Assembly: GCF_001540865.1 (NCBI RefSeq)
Contig: NC_033623.1
Coordinates: 4,788,031-4,852,030 of the forward strand
DNA from: Ananas comosus
Lineage: Eukaryota > Streptophyta > Magnoliopsida > Poales > Bromeliaceae
Length of the DNA stretch: 64,000 nt
Direction of reading: 5' to 3'
The position numbers were made by a program, and so were the translations under genes. The notes beneath the pieces are model-generated. The model was not told the origin of the DNA, ran no database searches, and was given only the letters and a program-made list of their open reading frames with translations. Every line of letters starts with the position of its first letter. Position 1 is the first letter of the stretch. Positions 1 through 9,964 of the stretch are shown piece after piece.

Positions 1-473
1 CACACTCTAATAAAAGCTTTTCTTAGTGTTGGTGTGCGTGTCGATCTTCGTTAGTGACTCTTTACCTGTTACTTTTATAATACTTTTTCTTTACTTTTTA
101 TACGGGCTAAATTACACTTGTGATCCGGTTGGCAAAAAATCACTGCCAGGCACGGGGCGTGATCTGACTTGTCTGTCTTATGATGTCTCTTGATACATAG
201 ACCGAATATGACTTTATCTCAGACGCGGACCGGAGAGAAAATGATTCGGTCAAGTTCAACCCTCGAAAGATGGTCTCGAGGCCTTCAAATGCTAGCCGAA
301 TCCAGGAGTCTTCAGCTCTTCAAGTTTCGTTATTGCTCTTGGCCGAAGTTAGATAGAACTGCTATACAAGAGCAGCATTCAATAAAAGTTTTGATGGCTG
401 ATGATGAGGATAATGATCCCTTTCTCTATAGCCCCTTCTATCTTTCTATAACTTTCAATTCAAATATGACATA
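1..473. other. Unassigned sequence left of the TRIM
   Basis: No recognisable gene or element end. An open frame of about 100 codons from 190 on the plus strand matches no family I know and runs into the TRIM, so I do not call it. A CACGGGGCGTGA string near 153-164 resembles the 3' ends of the LTRs in this window but lacks the final CA and any target duplication. The block may be part of the same decayed retroelement that continues right of the TRIM. Confidence 0.4.
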
Positions 474-637
474 CGTGACGCCCCAACTTTCCAGGGGTCA
501 CTCATCCTAGGATTACTCCCGTCCTAACAAATTTAACTCTCTTAACCTCTTGGGCCTAGCTACCATCCAAATGTTTAAAGCTGGTTAAGAGTTTTAGCCT
601 ATTATATCTTATATATAGGATTAACTAAGGTCTCACA
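474..637 (-). repeat. TRIM 3' LTR (minus sense)
   Basis: A 164-bp copy of the repeat at 854-1020, diverged by substitutions and small indels, preceded in minus sense by a purine tract (TTAAGAGAAGAGAA) that fits a polypurine primer. Confidence 0.85.
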
Positions 638-853
638 TTCTCTTCTCTTAAGCCCTGACGTCCTTGTCAAGCTCAGACTTACAAATATCAGACGATGTGA
701 GACTCGTCTTGCTAGCCTAAACCGACCTTGTGGTGAACTGCGCTTCACCCACAATAGTCAACAGCATGAGAACCTCGCTCTCGCCATTGTATAATCCTAG
801 CTCAGCTAAGACTCATCTTACACTTCTGGCTAGTAATTGGGTCTGATACCGAT

Positions 854-1020
854 TGTGACACCCCAACTTTCTAGAGGATCACCCATCATAGGACTGCTCC
901 CATCCTAACGCACTTAACTCTTTTAACCTCTTGGGCCGAACCACCACCCAAAATGCTTAAGCAGGGTTAAGAGTTTTAACCATATTACATCTTATATATA
1001 GGACTACCTGGAGTCTCACA
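854..1020 (-). repeat. TRIM 5' LTR (minus sense)
   Basis: A 167-bp terminal repeat starting TGTGAGAC and ending GTGTCACA in minus sense. It has a TATATATAAG box early in the repeat (about 992-1001), 5S-like motifs in its second half, and the primer-binding-like site directly after its end. Confidence 0.85.
861..919 (-). promoter_or_regulatory. 5S-rRNA-like Pol III promoter in the TRIM LTR
   Basis: In minus sense the LTR reads GAGTTAAGTGCGTTAGGA, then GATGGGTGATCC, then CTAGAAAGTTGGGGTGT. These line up in order and spacing with the A box, intermediate element and C box of plant 5S rRNA (GTTAAGCGTGCTTGGG, GATGGGTGACC, CTGGGAAGTCC). Cassandra elements are known for such 5S-derived LTRs. The boxes here are degenerate, so activity is uncertain. 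Confidence 0.6.
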
Positions 1021-1025
1021 ACATA

Positions 1026-1409
1026 ACTATAATCAAGGTGATATCCGTCAGGCAGTTACACATTGTTCCCTTTAATTGCTCTTGGAAATAATCCCCTTTT
1101 TCAAATTCGTCGGCATCTACTCTTTGAATTTCAAATATCTAAACTTACTTTCTTGAGCTTAGCTGAAGCCTTTGGCCTTTGGCATTCTTCGTCTCATCGA
1201 AGCCAAACACATCCGCCACCCTCTGAATGATTGACAACAAGCAAATCATCGATTCGATTTCCAATGCATTAGATTTTTCGACATTTCGACATGACACCTT
1301 GCATTATAGCCATGTACATTTGGCTTGGTAGTCTATCGCAGCATCTTTTATGGGAAAGCCTCTACCTCTCGAGACAGCTCATATTCTAAGAACACTTGCA
1401 GTCCTTACT
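1026..1409 (-). pseudogene. Decayed retroelement coding remnant (left part)
   Basis: The minus strand holds a mostly open frame with one or two stops that continues across the TRIM and the nested solo LTRs into 6641-6990. The peptide is not recognisable on its own. Its link to a protease-like segment on the far side of the solo LTR makes a decayed Gypsy polyprotein the best guess. Confidence 0.3.
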
Positions 1410-2659
1410 CTGTGTGTCACGCCCCGGGCACGATACCAATTTGGGCCGGGCCGGGCACGTCGAACAGACGCCGAACGGACAGAGTTTTTCCTGTCCGCCT
1501 AAGGCTCAACACGTGTACAATTCAAGCAAAGAGAGTGTACAAGCGGAAACATATATAATGGCTTACACGAGGGTAAGCAACAGCCAAGAGTGAAAGAATG
1601 GAAGTTAAACATCTACACAAGTACTATGATTCATTTTTGATCACATACATTGCATTCACGATTCTTTTACATATACATGCTTTTCATTATTTCTTTTTAC
1701 ATCACATCGTCTTCTCAAAATAGAAAGTTTACACTCTTTTCTTTAACATCTCTAATCATCAAATACAAAAAATGATGTAAGGGTATGCTACTAGCAAAAG
1801 TATAAAACCCGACTTGGGTAGCCTCTGTCTACGGCGCGATACCTTTACCGCGGTCGCTCGCCAGCTCGCTCGGTCCCGGCTCTGTGGAAATAGTGGGGTG
1901 AGAACTACCACGAAGTTTCCAGTGGGTTCGGCCCCAATCTCACCGACTTTTCCACTAGGTCTAACTCAGGCATAATAGAAAGAATAAGATAAGTAACCAA
2001 CTATACATATGCAGCTATGCAGCTAATATGCCTGAACAATGCTATCAATAAAGATGCTCAATATAAAACTAATGAAGAATGCAAGTTCTTTGATCTTTCG
2101 TTCAATCTCTTTCATTCAATCTCGTGGCTAACCCGGGGGTTTCACCGCATTAACTCACCAACTCAAAATCCCATTTAATGGGCCCTCAGCTTCCTCCTGT
2201 TGGGACCGTCCTCTGGGGAACAGCACCAACCCAGTGATGACAAACTCCGGAACGCGTCGCCCGAGGGCGAGCGACCACCCTCGAGCAAGGACTTATAGCG
2301 AGTATGATCTAATCCTTAACTCAAAATGTCAAGTTCAATCCGTTCCTTAACTATAATAAAATTATGCACAAATGACCCTTAGCTCTAAGGTTGTCTGTCA
2401 CTGTATCTCAATCTCAAGTTCTTTGCATTCTATGTTTTCAATCATGTCATTACACTAACTCTAGTGTTCTTTATGCCACATTTACTGTAAGAAAGTGAAT
2501 TCTCGAAATACGAGGATTGTACTTCATCCAGGATCGACTAATTGTCGAAAGTATACCCTTTGTGGGAGTTGAGAATGTCCAAAGCACAAAAAGTGCCTTG
2601 GAGTTGTGTCCGCGAGAGCAAATGAGGCAAACTGCATCATTGGGCTGATGTTGCTCTCG

Positions 2660-2945
2660 GGGACCGGTCTCTGCAGGTGAGAGACCGGTTCCCCTGGCTG
2701 GGCGTAGCGGGGTTGCGTGATGCAATCGGTCCCTGGCAGGGAGGGACCGGTTCCCGAACGTGGTCCCAGCGAGAGATGCCAAAAAATTGGCTAAGTCCTG
2801 AAGATCGAGCTCTCGGGGACCGGTCTCCCAGGTGAGGACCGGTCTCCTGAGGACCGGTCTCCCGGGGAGAGACCGGTTCCCGAACGCGTGCGCCCGAGGG
2901 AAGCTCTCGGGGACCGGTCCCAAGTCGGGGAGACCGGTCCCTCCG
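2660..2945 (+). repeat. ACCGGT palindrome array in U3
   Basis: Nine ACCGGT hexamers, several inside longer palindromes such as GGGACCGGTCCC, in about 285 bp. They lie mostly in pairs 10-15 nt apart after GCTCTCGGG lead-ins. The array ends about 70 nt before the TATA-like box. Confidence 0.85.
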
Positions 2946-4039
2946 CGCGAAAACTGCCCAGTGAGGGCAGTGCACAGGAGTGAAAGTTGAGGGGCTTTTA
3001 TGCAAAATGGCTTTTATTTGAGTGGGCTGAGCCCTCTCTCTCCCTCACACTCTCTCTTTTCACTCTCTCTCACTCTCTTGCTCTCTTGCTCTCTCTCTCT
3101 CTAGAGATAACAAAGAAGGGGAAGAAGAAAGAGAAGAAGGAGAAGCAGAAAGAGAAGAAGAAGGAGGAGAAGAAAAAGGAGGCTAGGAGCATCTTCCTCT
3201 CCCTCTCCTCTCCCCATTAGTGTAGCTCAAGAGGTAAGCTACGAACCCTAGCTCTTAGAACTTAGGGTTTTTGGATTTTATGCTTTGGAATGGGTCAAAT
3301 GAACCCTAAGCTAGCTTCTAAATAGATCAATCCCAAGAATCTAGGGATTTATTGGGTGGTTTGCTATAGGTGCAAACCTAGGGCTCCAAAATGGGGTTTT
3401 TGTAAAAGTATGAGATTGATCTCATTTGAAGCCTTGGAAACCCTATTGATAGGTCCCAAAACGCGGGGTGAAGTCGATTTCGGCATTCGGCGAACCGACG
3501 TGAAGTTCTCGGCAAAATCGGGCCGGGATAGTTAATTTGGATTTGGGCGAGGAAGGCTAAAGCCTTTTCGTAGAGCTCGCCGAGAAGGATTTTCCAAGCC
3601 TCTACATCGATTAAAGGTGGGGGGTGTCATCCAAAACTTTCGAACTCCTTTCTATGTCTTAGATTGCATTTAATCTCATCTCTTCATGTGCATTGTAGGA
3701 TTGCATAGTAGTTCCATTCCTTATGCTTTCTAATTGATAACCTAGTGTACTTGGAACTCTTGGTAATTTAGATGGGTGAGGATTGGGTCGAGACATGAAT
3801 CCTATGGTGCGAAAGAAAAGAGATGAACCCGATGGGGGTATTGATGACATAGAAAGTAGTGTTATTGTCAAAGAACAAACGAGTGGCATCCAAACATTGA
3901 ATGATAACGAGTGGCATTAACGTAGTGTAAATAACACTAGAGGTCGATGGACCTAGGGATAGGTGGATCCCTTAGAAAATGCCTTGTGAACAATGAATTT
4001 AGAAAACTAAATAGCATTGCATGAATGTCGGGAACCGAT

Positions 4040-4195
4040 GATTCCGCGATAGTCGTTGACCCTAGTGTAGGGCGTCCTCACTTGGAGAGGATTCGATTGG
4101 GTTATTGACTCTAGTTGTAGAGCCTCCTCGCTTGGAGAGGATTGGATTGGGTGTAAACCCTAGTTACAGTATATCCTCACTTGGAGAGGATAGAT
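4040..4195 (+). repeat. Short tandem hairpin repeat in the LTR
   Basis: Three copies of a unit of about 50 bp, each with an imperfect hairpin of the form TCCTCACTTGGAGAGGA followed by TTGGATTGGG. Similar but not identical units occur at the same relative place in other LTRs (for example 42850-42965). Confidence 0.6.
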
Positions 4196-6204
4196 CTAGC
4201 TCACAGTCTGCATTTAGGATGGTATAGCCATCCAATCCCCACATGGAGGGGATTGTCGTCGAGTACTCCGGAGTGTCGCGCGACTAGGACCACTTGGAGG
4301 TCCGGACCACATGGAGGTCCGCAGACGGTCCCGGGCTTGGGTGCACTTGGAGCTCCCTCCCCACTTTGGGATTTGAAGGTGAGTCATGGGCGAGCCCTAG
4401 GGCCTCGCCACAGATTGGGTAAATGAAAAAGGTTAAAGGTTTATAAATGTCATTGAACATTACTATTCGAACATGGATCGAATTTGTTAGCATGGTAGCA
4501 AACCTTTATTATATGATGCATGCATTCATATTCATGATTATGGGCATAGTAGCATAGTTTTCCTACTACTGCATTTACAGCTTTCAGATACATATCTATC
4601 TATCTATCTGTTGTTACTTGTGCCCACTTGGACCTAGTGGGGAGATCGGCAGAGTCGGCGGCCGAGCCCACTGGGAACTATGGAAGATAGTTCTCACCCC
4701 ACTCTATTTCCAGTGGTAGGTTCAGGGCTGCAGAGAGAGGACCGCGGCAAGGGCGTCGCGCCCGACCAGTGAGACCGTGGTAGTATAGTAGCTTTCCTTT
4801 TTGCATTAGTCACCTATGTATTGAGAGAGATTCTTGTAGGTGAGGTTGGAGAGCTATGTATTTTGGATGAAAAATGATGTAATGAATGTAACTAATGTAA
4901 TAGTTAGTAAAGTACTCTCTTTATTTCACTCGTATATCTTGTGGATTACTTGCTCTTCTTGTTGTTGGCACTGTTTGTGCCCTCGTTGAATGTGTATGTT
5001 TAGAATTTAAAGTCCTGGGTAAATTCTTGTACACATTCCTGTTGTTGAGCCTTGGGCGGACAGGGGAGGTGCTGTCCGTTCGGCGGTCCGTCGCCGCGGC
5101 CGAATCGTGCCAAATCGGTAGTGGTTTCGGGGCGGGGCGTGACATTTACTGCTAACTCTAGCTTTTATCGTTCTTTATGCCACACTTGTTCTCTTTAATG
5201 CCACACACTAACTCTAGTGTTCAATACTCTTGCATTCATATCCTCTTTAATGCCACACACACTAACTCTAGTGTCATCTTTACATTTACTAATGCCACTC
5301 GATCTACATGTCATAGTGTCACCTTTGTTCTTTTACCTCAACTAGGTTTTCATGTTATCACCAATCATGCATACATAGGGTTCTCAACCATCTCATAATG
5401 CAATTGTACTAACAACATGAAACATTCACATAAACATCATCTCGTTTACCCTACAATGCATGCAACAAAAACTTGCTCATATGCTCAATAAGTGACACAT
5501 TAGACATAGAAAGAATTTCAAGGAGTTTGGAGAGCACCACCCACCTTGTAGGTTTGCTAGGGTGCTACGGTGAATTTCTTGGGATTTTTAGCCGCCTATT
5601 TCCTTGCCTGCAGCAAAACGAAGCCAAATTAGGCTTTTTCGCTCATAACTTCGCATAGACTTTTCGTAACGTCAATCTGAGCGCACCAACGCGTCGGAAA
5701 TACCCCCAATTAGGTTTCTGGAGGGTCGATTTAACTTTGGAACCCTCACAAGCAAAAGTTCCAATTTGGGTGCTCTAACTCCAACATATACCAAAACCCT
5801 AGGTTTTGATCTCAAAGAAAAACAAAAGAAAGCTTAATCTACTCAAGAGATTCCATCAAAACCATTCTTAACTCTATCAAAACCCTATTTTGGGTTCTAC
5901 CATGAGAGAGGTTGAAGCTTACCTCTAAAAGCTTCACTTTCTCCAAACTAATGGTGAAGGAGAGGGAGTTACTTCACTCCTTCTTCCTCTCCTTCTCCTT
6001 TCTTTCTTCTTCTCCTTCTTTTCCTTTCTTTCTTCCTCTCCTTGCCTTCTAGAGAGAGAAAGAGAGAAGCGAGTGTGTGAGAGGGTGAGAAATGAGAGAA
6101 GAGCCCTCATAACCCCCTAAACATAACCCCACCATGCCACTTTTGCATTTGGGTCCCTCAACTTTAATCCTGTTACACTGCCCTGACAGGGCATTTTTCG
6201 GGCT

Positions 6205-6455
6205 CGGGAACCGGTCTCTCGAGCATGGGACCAGTCCCAGAGAGCTCTCCCGCAGCTCAGCGGAGCCCACGCATGGTGCAACCGGTCTCTCCCAGAGGGA
6301 CCGGTCTCTCGGGGACCGGTCTCTCCCCGCAGGGACCGGTTCCTTAGAGCTCGTTTTCTGGGACTTAGCCAATTTTTCCATCTCTGAGATTTTTTCGCAT
6401 TCGGGGACCGGTCTCTCCCTCCAGGGACCGGTCCCTCCCTCCAGGGACCGGTCCC
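6205..6455 (-). repeat. ACCGGT palindrome array in U3 (minus-strand LTR)
   Basis: Eight ACCGGT cores plus one mutated copy (ACCAGT) in 250 bp, in pairs separated by short inverted spacers. They lie between the W-box pair and the CT-rich start region of the minus-strand LTR. Confidence 0.85.
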
Positions 6456-6640
6456 CGAGAGTTCAAAAGCTGCAGTAAGCAGATTTTTGATTCTTTAGCT
6501 CTCGAAAACCCCCAACAATGCACTTTTACCCTTTTTGACGCCTTCGGCCTTTCCGAAGCGTACCAACCTCGCACTTTGGTCAATTTGACTAAAGTTCGAT
6601 ATTCGTTTACCGAAGTTTCGGTACATTACACTGTGGTTCT

Positions 6641-6990
6641 AACAAAGGTAATGTCTTTATCATAACATTTTACCCAATCAACTAGGCTAAACCCTTTGGC
6701 TTCAACAGAAGCCATGTTCAGCCATGTATCAGCTAGAACTTCTACTTAGTCCCCGACCCACTGTATGATATTTTGGTAAATAGCGAATGAGATGCATTCA
6801 CTATTGTGGATCCAATTCGGGCTCCATCTTTCCTAATTTCTAGAAGACAAATGAGAGTATGATGTTAATCACTGTGCCTCCATTAATTAAAACGTAGCTA
6901 ATTGGATGGCCCTCGATACAATCTTAGATAGATAGCGGACCAATCATTTGCTTTAATGCTCAAGACGGCTTCTCAAAAATAGCCATCTCA
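6641..6990 (-). pseudogene. Decayed Gypsy protease-region remnant
   Basis: In minus sense one frame reads VLINGGTVINIIL, a stop, then KLGKMEPELDP. This matches the retropepsin region of plant Gypsy polyproteins, where the active site is normally D-[TSG]-G followed by N-I/L-[IM]-P and a K-L-G segment about 20 residues later. The catalytic Asp is Asn here, a stop interrupts the frame, and neighbouring segments need frameshifts. It is the host sequence for the solo LTR at 1415-6630, which explains the matching remnant at 1026-1409. Confidence 0.5.
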
Positions 6991-7450
6991 TGTCACGCCC
7001 CGTGACTGCCAATTTGGTCGGTTGGGGCACGTCCAACAGACGCCGAACAGACAAAACGTCCTTTGTCCACCCAAGGCTCAACAACCAAGACACATGTATA
7101 ATAAATTCACCCAGGATGAATTTCATTATACATGGCTTGCATGAGGGCAAGCAATAACAACAAAAGTGAAAGTAAGAACTAACTAAGTATTCATTGTACT
7201 TTGCAATATTGGAACAAAATACAAAGTTAGTATATTACATCCATTACTCAAAATTACATCATAGTTCTTCAAATACATACATCATGTTTATGTCACATAG
7301 TTCCTTTACATGATACTTTTTATCAAGCTACAAAATAAACATAAATTGGGTGCATGCTAAACTCGATGGAGCCCCGCTATCTAGGGCGCGCGCGAAACCC
7401 TTACCCCAATCCTCGATCACCTCGTTCATGTTAGAATCTGTAAGGTTAGT
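6991..7450 (-). mobile_element. 3' part of a minus-strand LTR, cut by the full-length Gypsy insertion
   Basis: Begins with the clan terminus TGTCACGCCCC (minus-sense GGGGCGTGACA) and contains the terminal hairpin region (about 7035-7065). It continues leftward in minus sense until the chromovirus inserted at 7451. The rest of this LTR is not found on the far side, because that side is truncated and gapped. Confidence 0.7.
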
Positions 7451-7622
7451 TGTAAGGGAAGTGAATTCTCGAAATCCGAGGATTAGACTTCGCTGAGAAT
7501 CGACTGATTGTCGAGCGTGTAAGCCTCGGAAAGTCCGAAGGTGATCACAATACGTAAGGTGCATTGAGGAGGTGTCCGCGAGAGCCCCAGTGCAAAAGCT
7601 GCACTGGAGCAAAAGTGCTCTC

Positions 7623-7931
7623 GGGGACCGGTCCCTGGCAGGGAGGGACCGGTCCTATCAGGCTGGGCTGCGGGGGTCTCTGATGAGACCGGTCCCTGGC
7701 CGGCAGGGACCGGTTCCAGAACGTTGGCCCAGCGAGAGAAGCCGAAATTTGGCTAAGTCCCGAAAGTGTTGCTCTCGGGAACCGGTCTCTCGGACAAGGA
7801 CCGGTCTCCCGGGGACCGGTCTCTCAGGCAAGGACCGGTTCCCGAACGCGAAATCCCCTCTGCCTGGTTGTGCAGCTTTCGGGGACCGGTCTCCCCGAGC
7901 AGGGACCGGTCCCTCCGAGCAGAGACCGGTC
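7623..7931 (+). repeat. ACCGGT palindrome array, 11 cores
   Basis: Palindromes such as GGGACCGGTCCC occur in pairs whose spacers are themselves inverted (CCCTGGCAGGG), so each pair is a palindrome of palindromes. Three sub-blocks each start with CTCTCGGG or TTTCGGGG. The array sits 75-380 nt upstream of the TATA-like box at 8005. Confidence 0.88.
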
Positions 7932-8004
7932 CCTCACTGCGAAAATGGCCCAGGGAGGGCTGTTTCAGGAAACGAAAAGTTGAGGGGGCTATTTGCAAAA
8001 TGGC

Positions 8005-8219
8005 CTATATGAGGGCTTGGGGACCCCTCTCTCTCCCTCAGTTGCTCTCTCCCCCTCTCACACTCTTCCCCTCTCTCTCTCTAGAAAGGAAAAGAAGAAG
8101 AAGGAGAAGAGGAAGAAGAAGAGGAAGGAAAAGAAGGAGAAAGAGAAGGAGAAGACTAAGAAGAAGAAGAAGATCGTCTTCTTCTCTCCCTCTTCAAGCT
8201 TGGAGCTTGGTATCGAGGT
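8005..8219 (+). promoter_or_regulatory. LTR core promoter, CT/GA leader and 5' splice donor
   Basis: CTATATG (8005-8011) is a plausible TATA box. It is followed by a CT-rich tract (about 8022-8084) suited to transcription starts, and a GA-rich tract (8085-8175) complementary to it. TATCGAG|GTAAAC gives a good 5' splice donor with GT at 8218-8219. The arrangement repeats in every LTR of the clan here, for example donors at 3234, 16310, 18773 and 39537 and minus-strand donors at 5931, 47774 and 52306. Confidence 0.6.
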
Positions 8220-9952
8220 AAACCTCAAACCCTTTTATGGTGGATTTTGGAAGCTAGGGTTTTATAGCTTGGAATTGGTTCAAATGGAACCTATTGGAGC
8301 TAGGGAGAAGGTTCGAGCTCGAAATTGAAGCTCGCACCGCAGATTTCTCCAGTATCGAGATCTAGGGCTCAGGAATGGGATTTTGGCAAATCTAGGGTTT
8401 TGATCTAATTTGATGGGTCGCAAACCGAATTGCTAGGTCTCTGAACGCGTCGGCGAAGACGGTTCGTCGATCCGTCGAGTGGGTGCGGAGTTATCGCCAA
8501 GAAGACCTTCGGAGCTTCGTTCTCGCCTAGAAGGCCAACGAGGCGTCGAGACGTCGGCGAATCGCAATCGAAGAGTCACGGCATCACCACGAGGTGTGGG
8601 AGTGCCATCCCGAAGCAGTCGGGCTACTCTTTATGTCTGAGTACTAATATCGATCATTTACATATTGCGATATAGCATTATAGGGTGTGAAATGTGATTG
8701 TGCATATCCCTGCATGCTAGAGATGTTTTAGATTGTGGATACCATGAACAAAACCTAGTATGCATGAGTCGAATACTATGATATAGTTCGCCCTATATAT
8801 GATGAAAATGTTTATGTGAATATGAACCTAGTGTATTGGAAACTAGTGTATCGAGAACTTGTCAAGAGAACGAGTGGCATCTAGTTAACTGTAAACATTG
8901 AACGAGTGCAATTAAGTAGTCCAAGAGTAGCATGAGAACACTAGTATAGTTGAGATACTATGTTGCTATCACCCCTGGTTGGATAGGGTGTTCCCAGTTC
9001 ATGAGATTGGATCGAGCTCACTTAGCCTGTCTGCACCTATGGAGGTAGCTCCTCACAGGTAGTGCACTCCGGAGTTTGGCACGCGAGGGGGCCAGTGTAG
9101 TGCCCTTGGACCAGTGTAGTGTCCGCAGGCGGTCTCGGGGTTGGTGAATAGCTAGCCACCTCCCCTATGAGACTTAGAGACGTGAGATTGTGAGCGAACC
9201 TTGCGTTCGCCGAGAGATTGGGTAATTCGATGAATGACCTTGTTGTTGAACATGGTAGTATGATAGCCAGCCTTCTTACTATGACTTCCATGCATGCATC
9301 ATTCTGGATTGAGGCATTGATAGATTATAGTTGTTCATTACTGTTACTGCTTCCAGTTTTTATATCTATCTATCTGCATATCTATCTGTGCCTGCTTAAG
9401 ACCTAGCGGGGAGATCGGCGGAGTCGGCGGCCGAACCCACTGGGAACTATTCGTAGTTCTCACTCCACCACATTGCAGGTCCGAGTTCGAGCGTCCCTGG
9501 AGAGGATCGCGGCAAGGGCGTAGCGCACTAGTGGTTCATGTTTATAGCTAGCTTACCTCCTTTTGCATTAGCCGTACCCTGTACTATTTTGAGAGTAGTG
9601 GGATGTATAGGGTGAGGTTTGAGAGGGTTGTATATATGTTGTCCAGTTTTGGAAGAATGCAAGTTGTAATAATTGTATAAAGTTAAATGGATTAATAGTT
9701 AAGTACATCTCTCTTTTGTCACTTGTATGCTTTACATGTGTTGCTTGCTCTTAGTTGATAAGCACTGTTTGTGCTCTCGCTATCATTGTTTGATCATGTA
9801 TGTAAACGAGTGTATTTTCTGGGAACTTGTGTACATGATCTCGTCGCTTGGGCCTTGGGCGGACAGGGGAGACTTTGTCCGTTCGGCGTCCGTTCGCCGC
9901 GCTCGATCCGGACCAAATTGGTAGCGGGCTCGCGGCGGGGGCGTGACAGTTG

Positions 9953-9964
9953 TGGTATCAGAGC
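9953..9964 (+). other. Primer-binding site (initiator tRNA-Met)
   Basis: TGGTATCAGAGC, the standard plant retrotransposon site complementary to the 3' end of initiator tRNA-Met, four nucleotides after the 5' LTR end at 9948. It fixes the LTR boundary and the plus orientation. Confidence 0.95.

Larger units (their letters stand above)
474..1020 (-). mobile_element. TRIM element, Cassandra-like, complete
   Basis: Terminal-repeat retrotransposon in miniature, 547 bp, non-coding and therefore mobilised in trans. Two direct repeats (474-637 and 854-1020) bound a 216-bp interior. On the minus strand the interior starts with a primer-binding-like TCGGTATCAGAC (841-852), one letter from the initiator tRNA-Met site, and ends with a purine-rich tract (about 638-651) next to the second LTR. 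The 5-bp target duplication ACATA is perfect (469-473 and 1021-1025). The LTRs carry sequence resembling the 3' half of plant 5S rRNA, the hallmark of the Cassandra group, although they are shorter than the usual Cassandra LTR. The two LTRs differ at several positions, so the insertion is not recent. Confidence 0.85.
2486..5144 (+). mobile_element. Solo LTR of a Gypsy chromovirus, plus strand, nested
   Basis: A 2659-bp LTR from TGTAAGAAAGTG to GGGGCGTGACA, inserted in the minus-strand solo LTR with a perfect TTTAC duplication (2481-2485 and 5145-5149). The order inside is: U3 with nine ACCGGT palindromes (2660-2945), TTTTATT box near 3015, CT-rich tract (3030-3105), GA-rich tract (3105-3185), splice donor GAG|GTAAGC (GT at 3234-3235), tandem hairpin repeats (4040-4195), and terminal hairpin GGACAG/CTGTCC (5058-5077). 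It belongs to the subfamily of the full-length element at 7451. Confidence 0.92.
1415..6630 (-). mobile_element. Solo LTR of a Gypsy chromovirus, minus strand, interrupted
   Basis: Starts (minus sense) TGTAATGTACCGAAAC at 6630 and ends GGGGCGTGACA at 1415. The 5-bp duplication CTGTG is perfect (1410-1414 and 6631-6635). Without the nested LTR (2486-5149) it is about 2.55 kb. In minus sense it has an inverted W-box pair (6578-6590), eight ACCGGT palindromes (about 6205-6455), a CT-rich start region then a GA-rich tract (about 6070 to 5960), a splice donor GAG|GTAAGC (GT at 5931-5932), and the conserved terminal hairpin near 1475-1500. No internal region is present, so it is the product of LTR-LTR recombination. 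Confidence 0.9.
7451..9948 (+). repeat. 5' LTR of the chromovirus
   Basis: A 2498-bp LTR from TGTAAGGG to GGGCGTGACA. It aligns with 15561-17720 over almost the whole shared length with scattered substitutions. Eleven ACCGGT cores lie at 7623-7931, against nine in the other LTR, because of a small duplication (7893-7935) and a mutated core in the 3' LTR. It contains the promoter, leader, splice donor and terminal hairpin (9861-9880). Confidence 0.92.

Noticed and set aside
7993..8328. Lys/Arg-rich open frames over the GA tracts (also 2987-3220, 15980-16495, 40718-40912)
   Set aside because: They are translations of the LTR leader's GA repeats, recur in each LTR, have no family resemblance and overlap the proposed splice donor.
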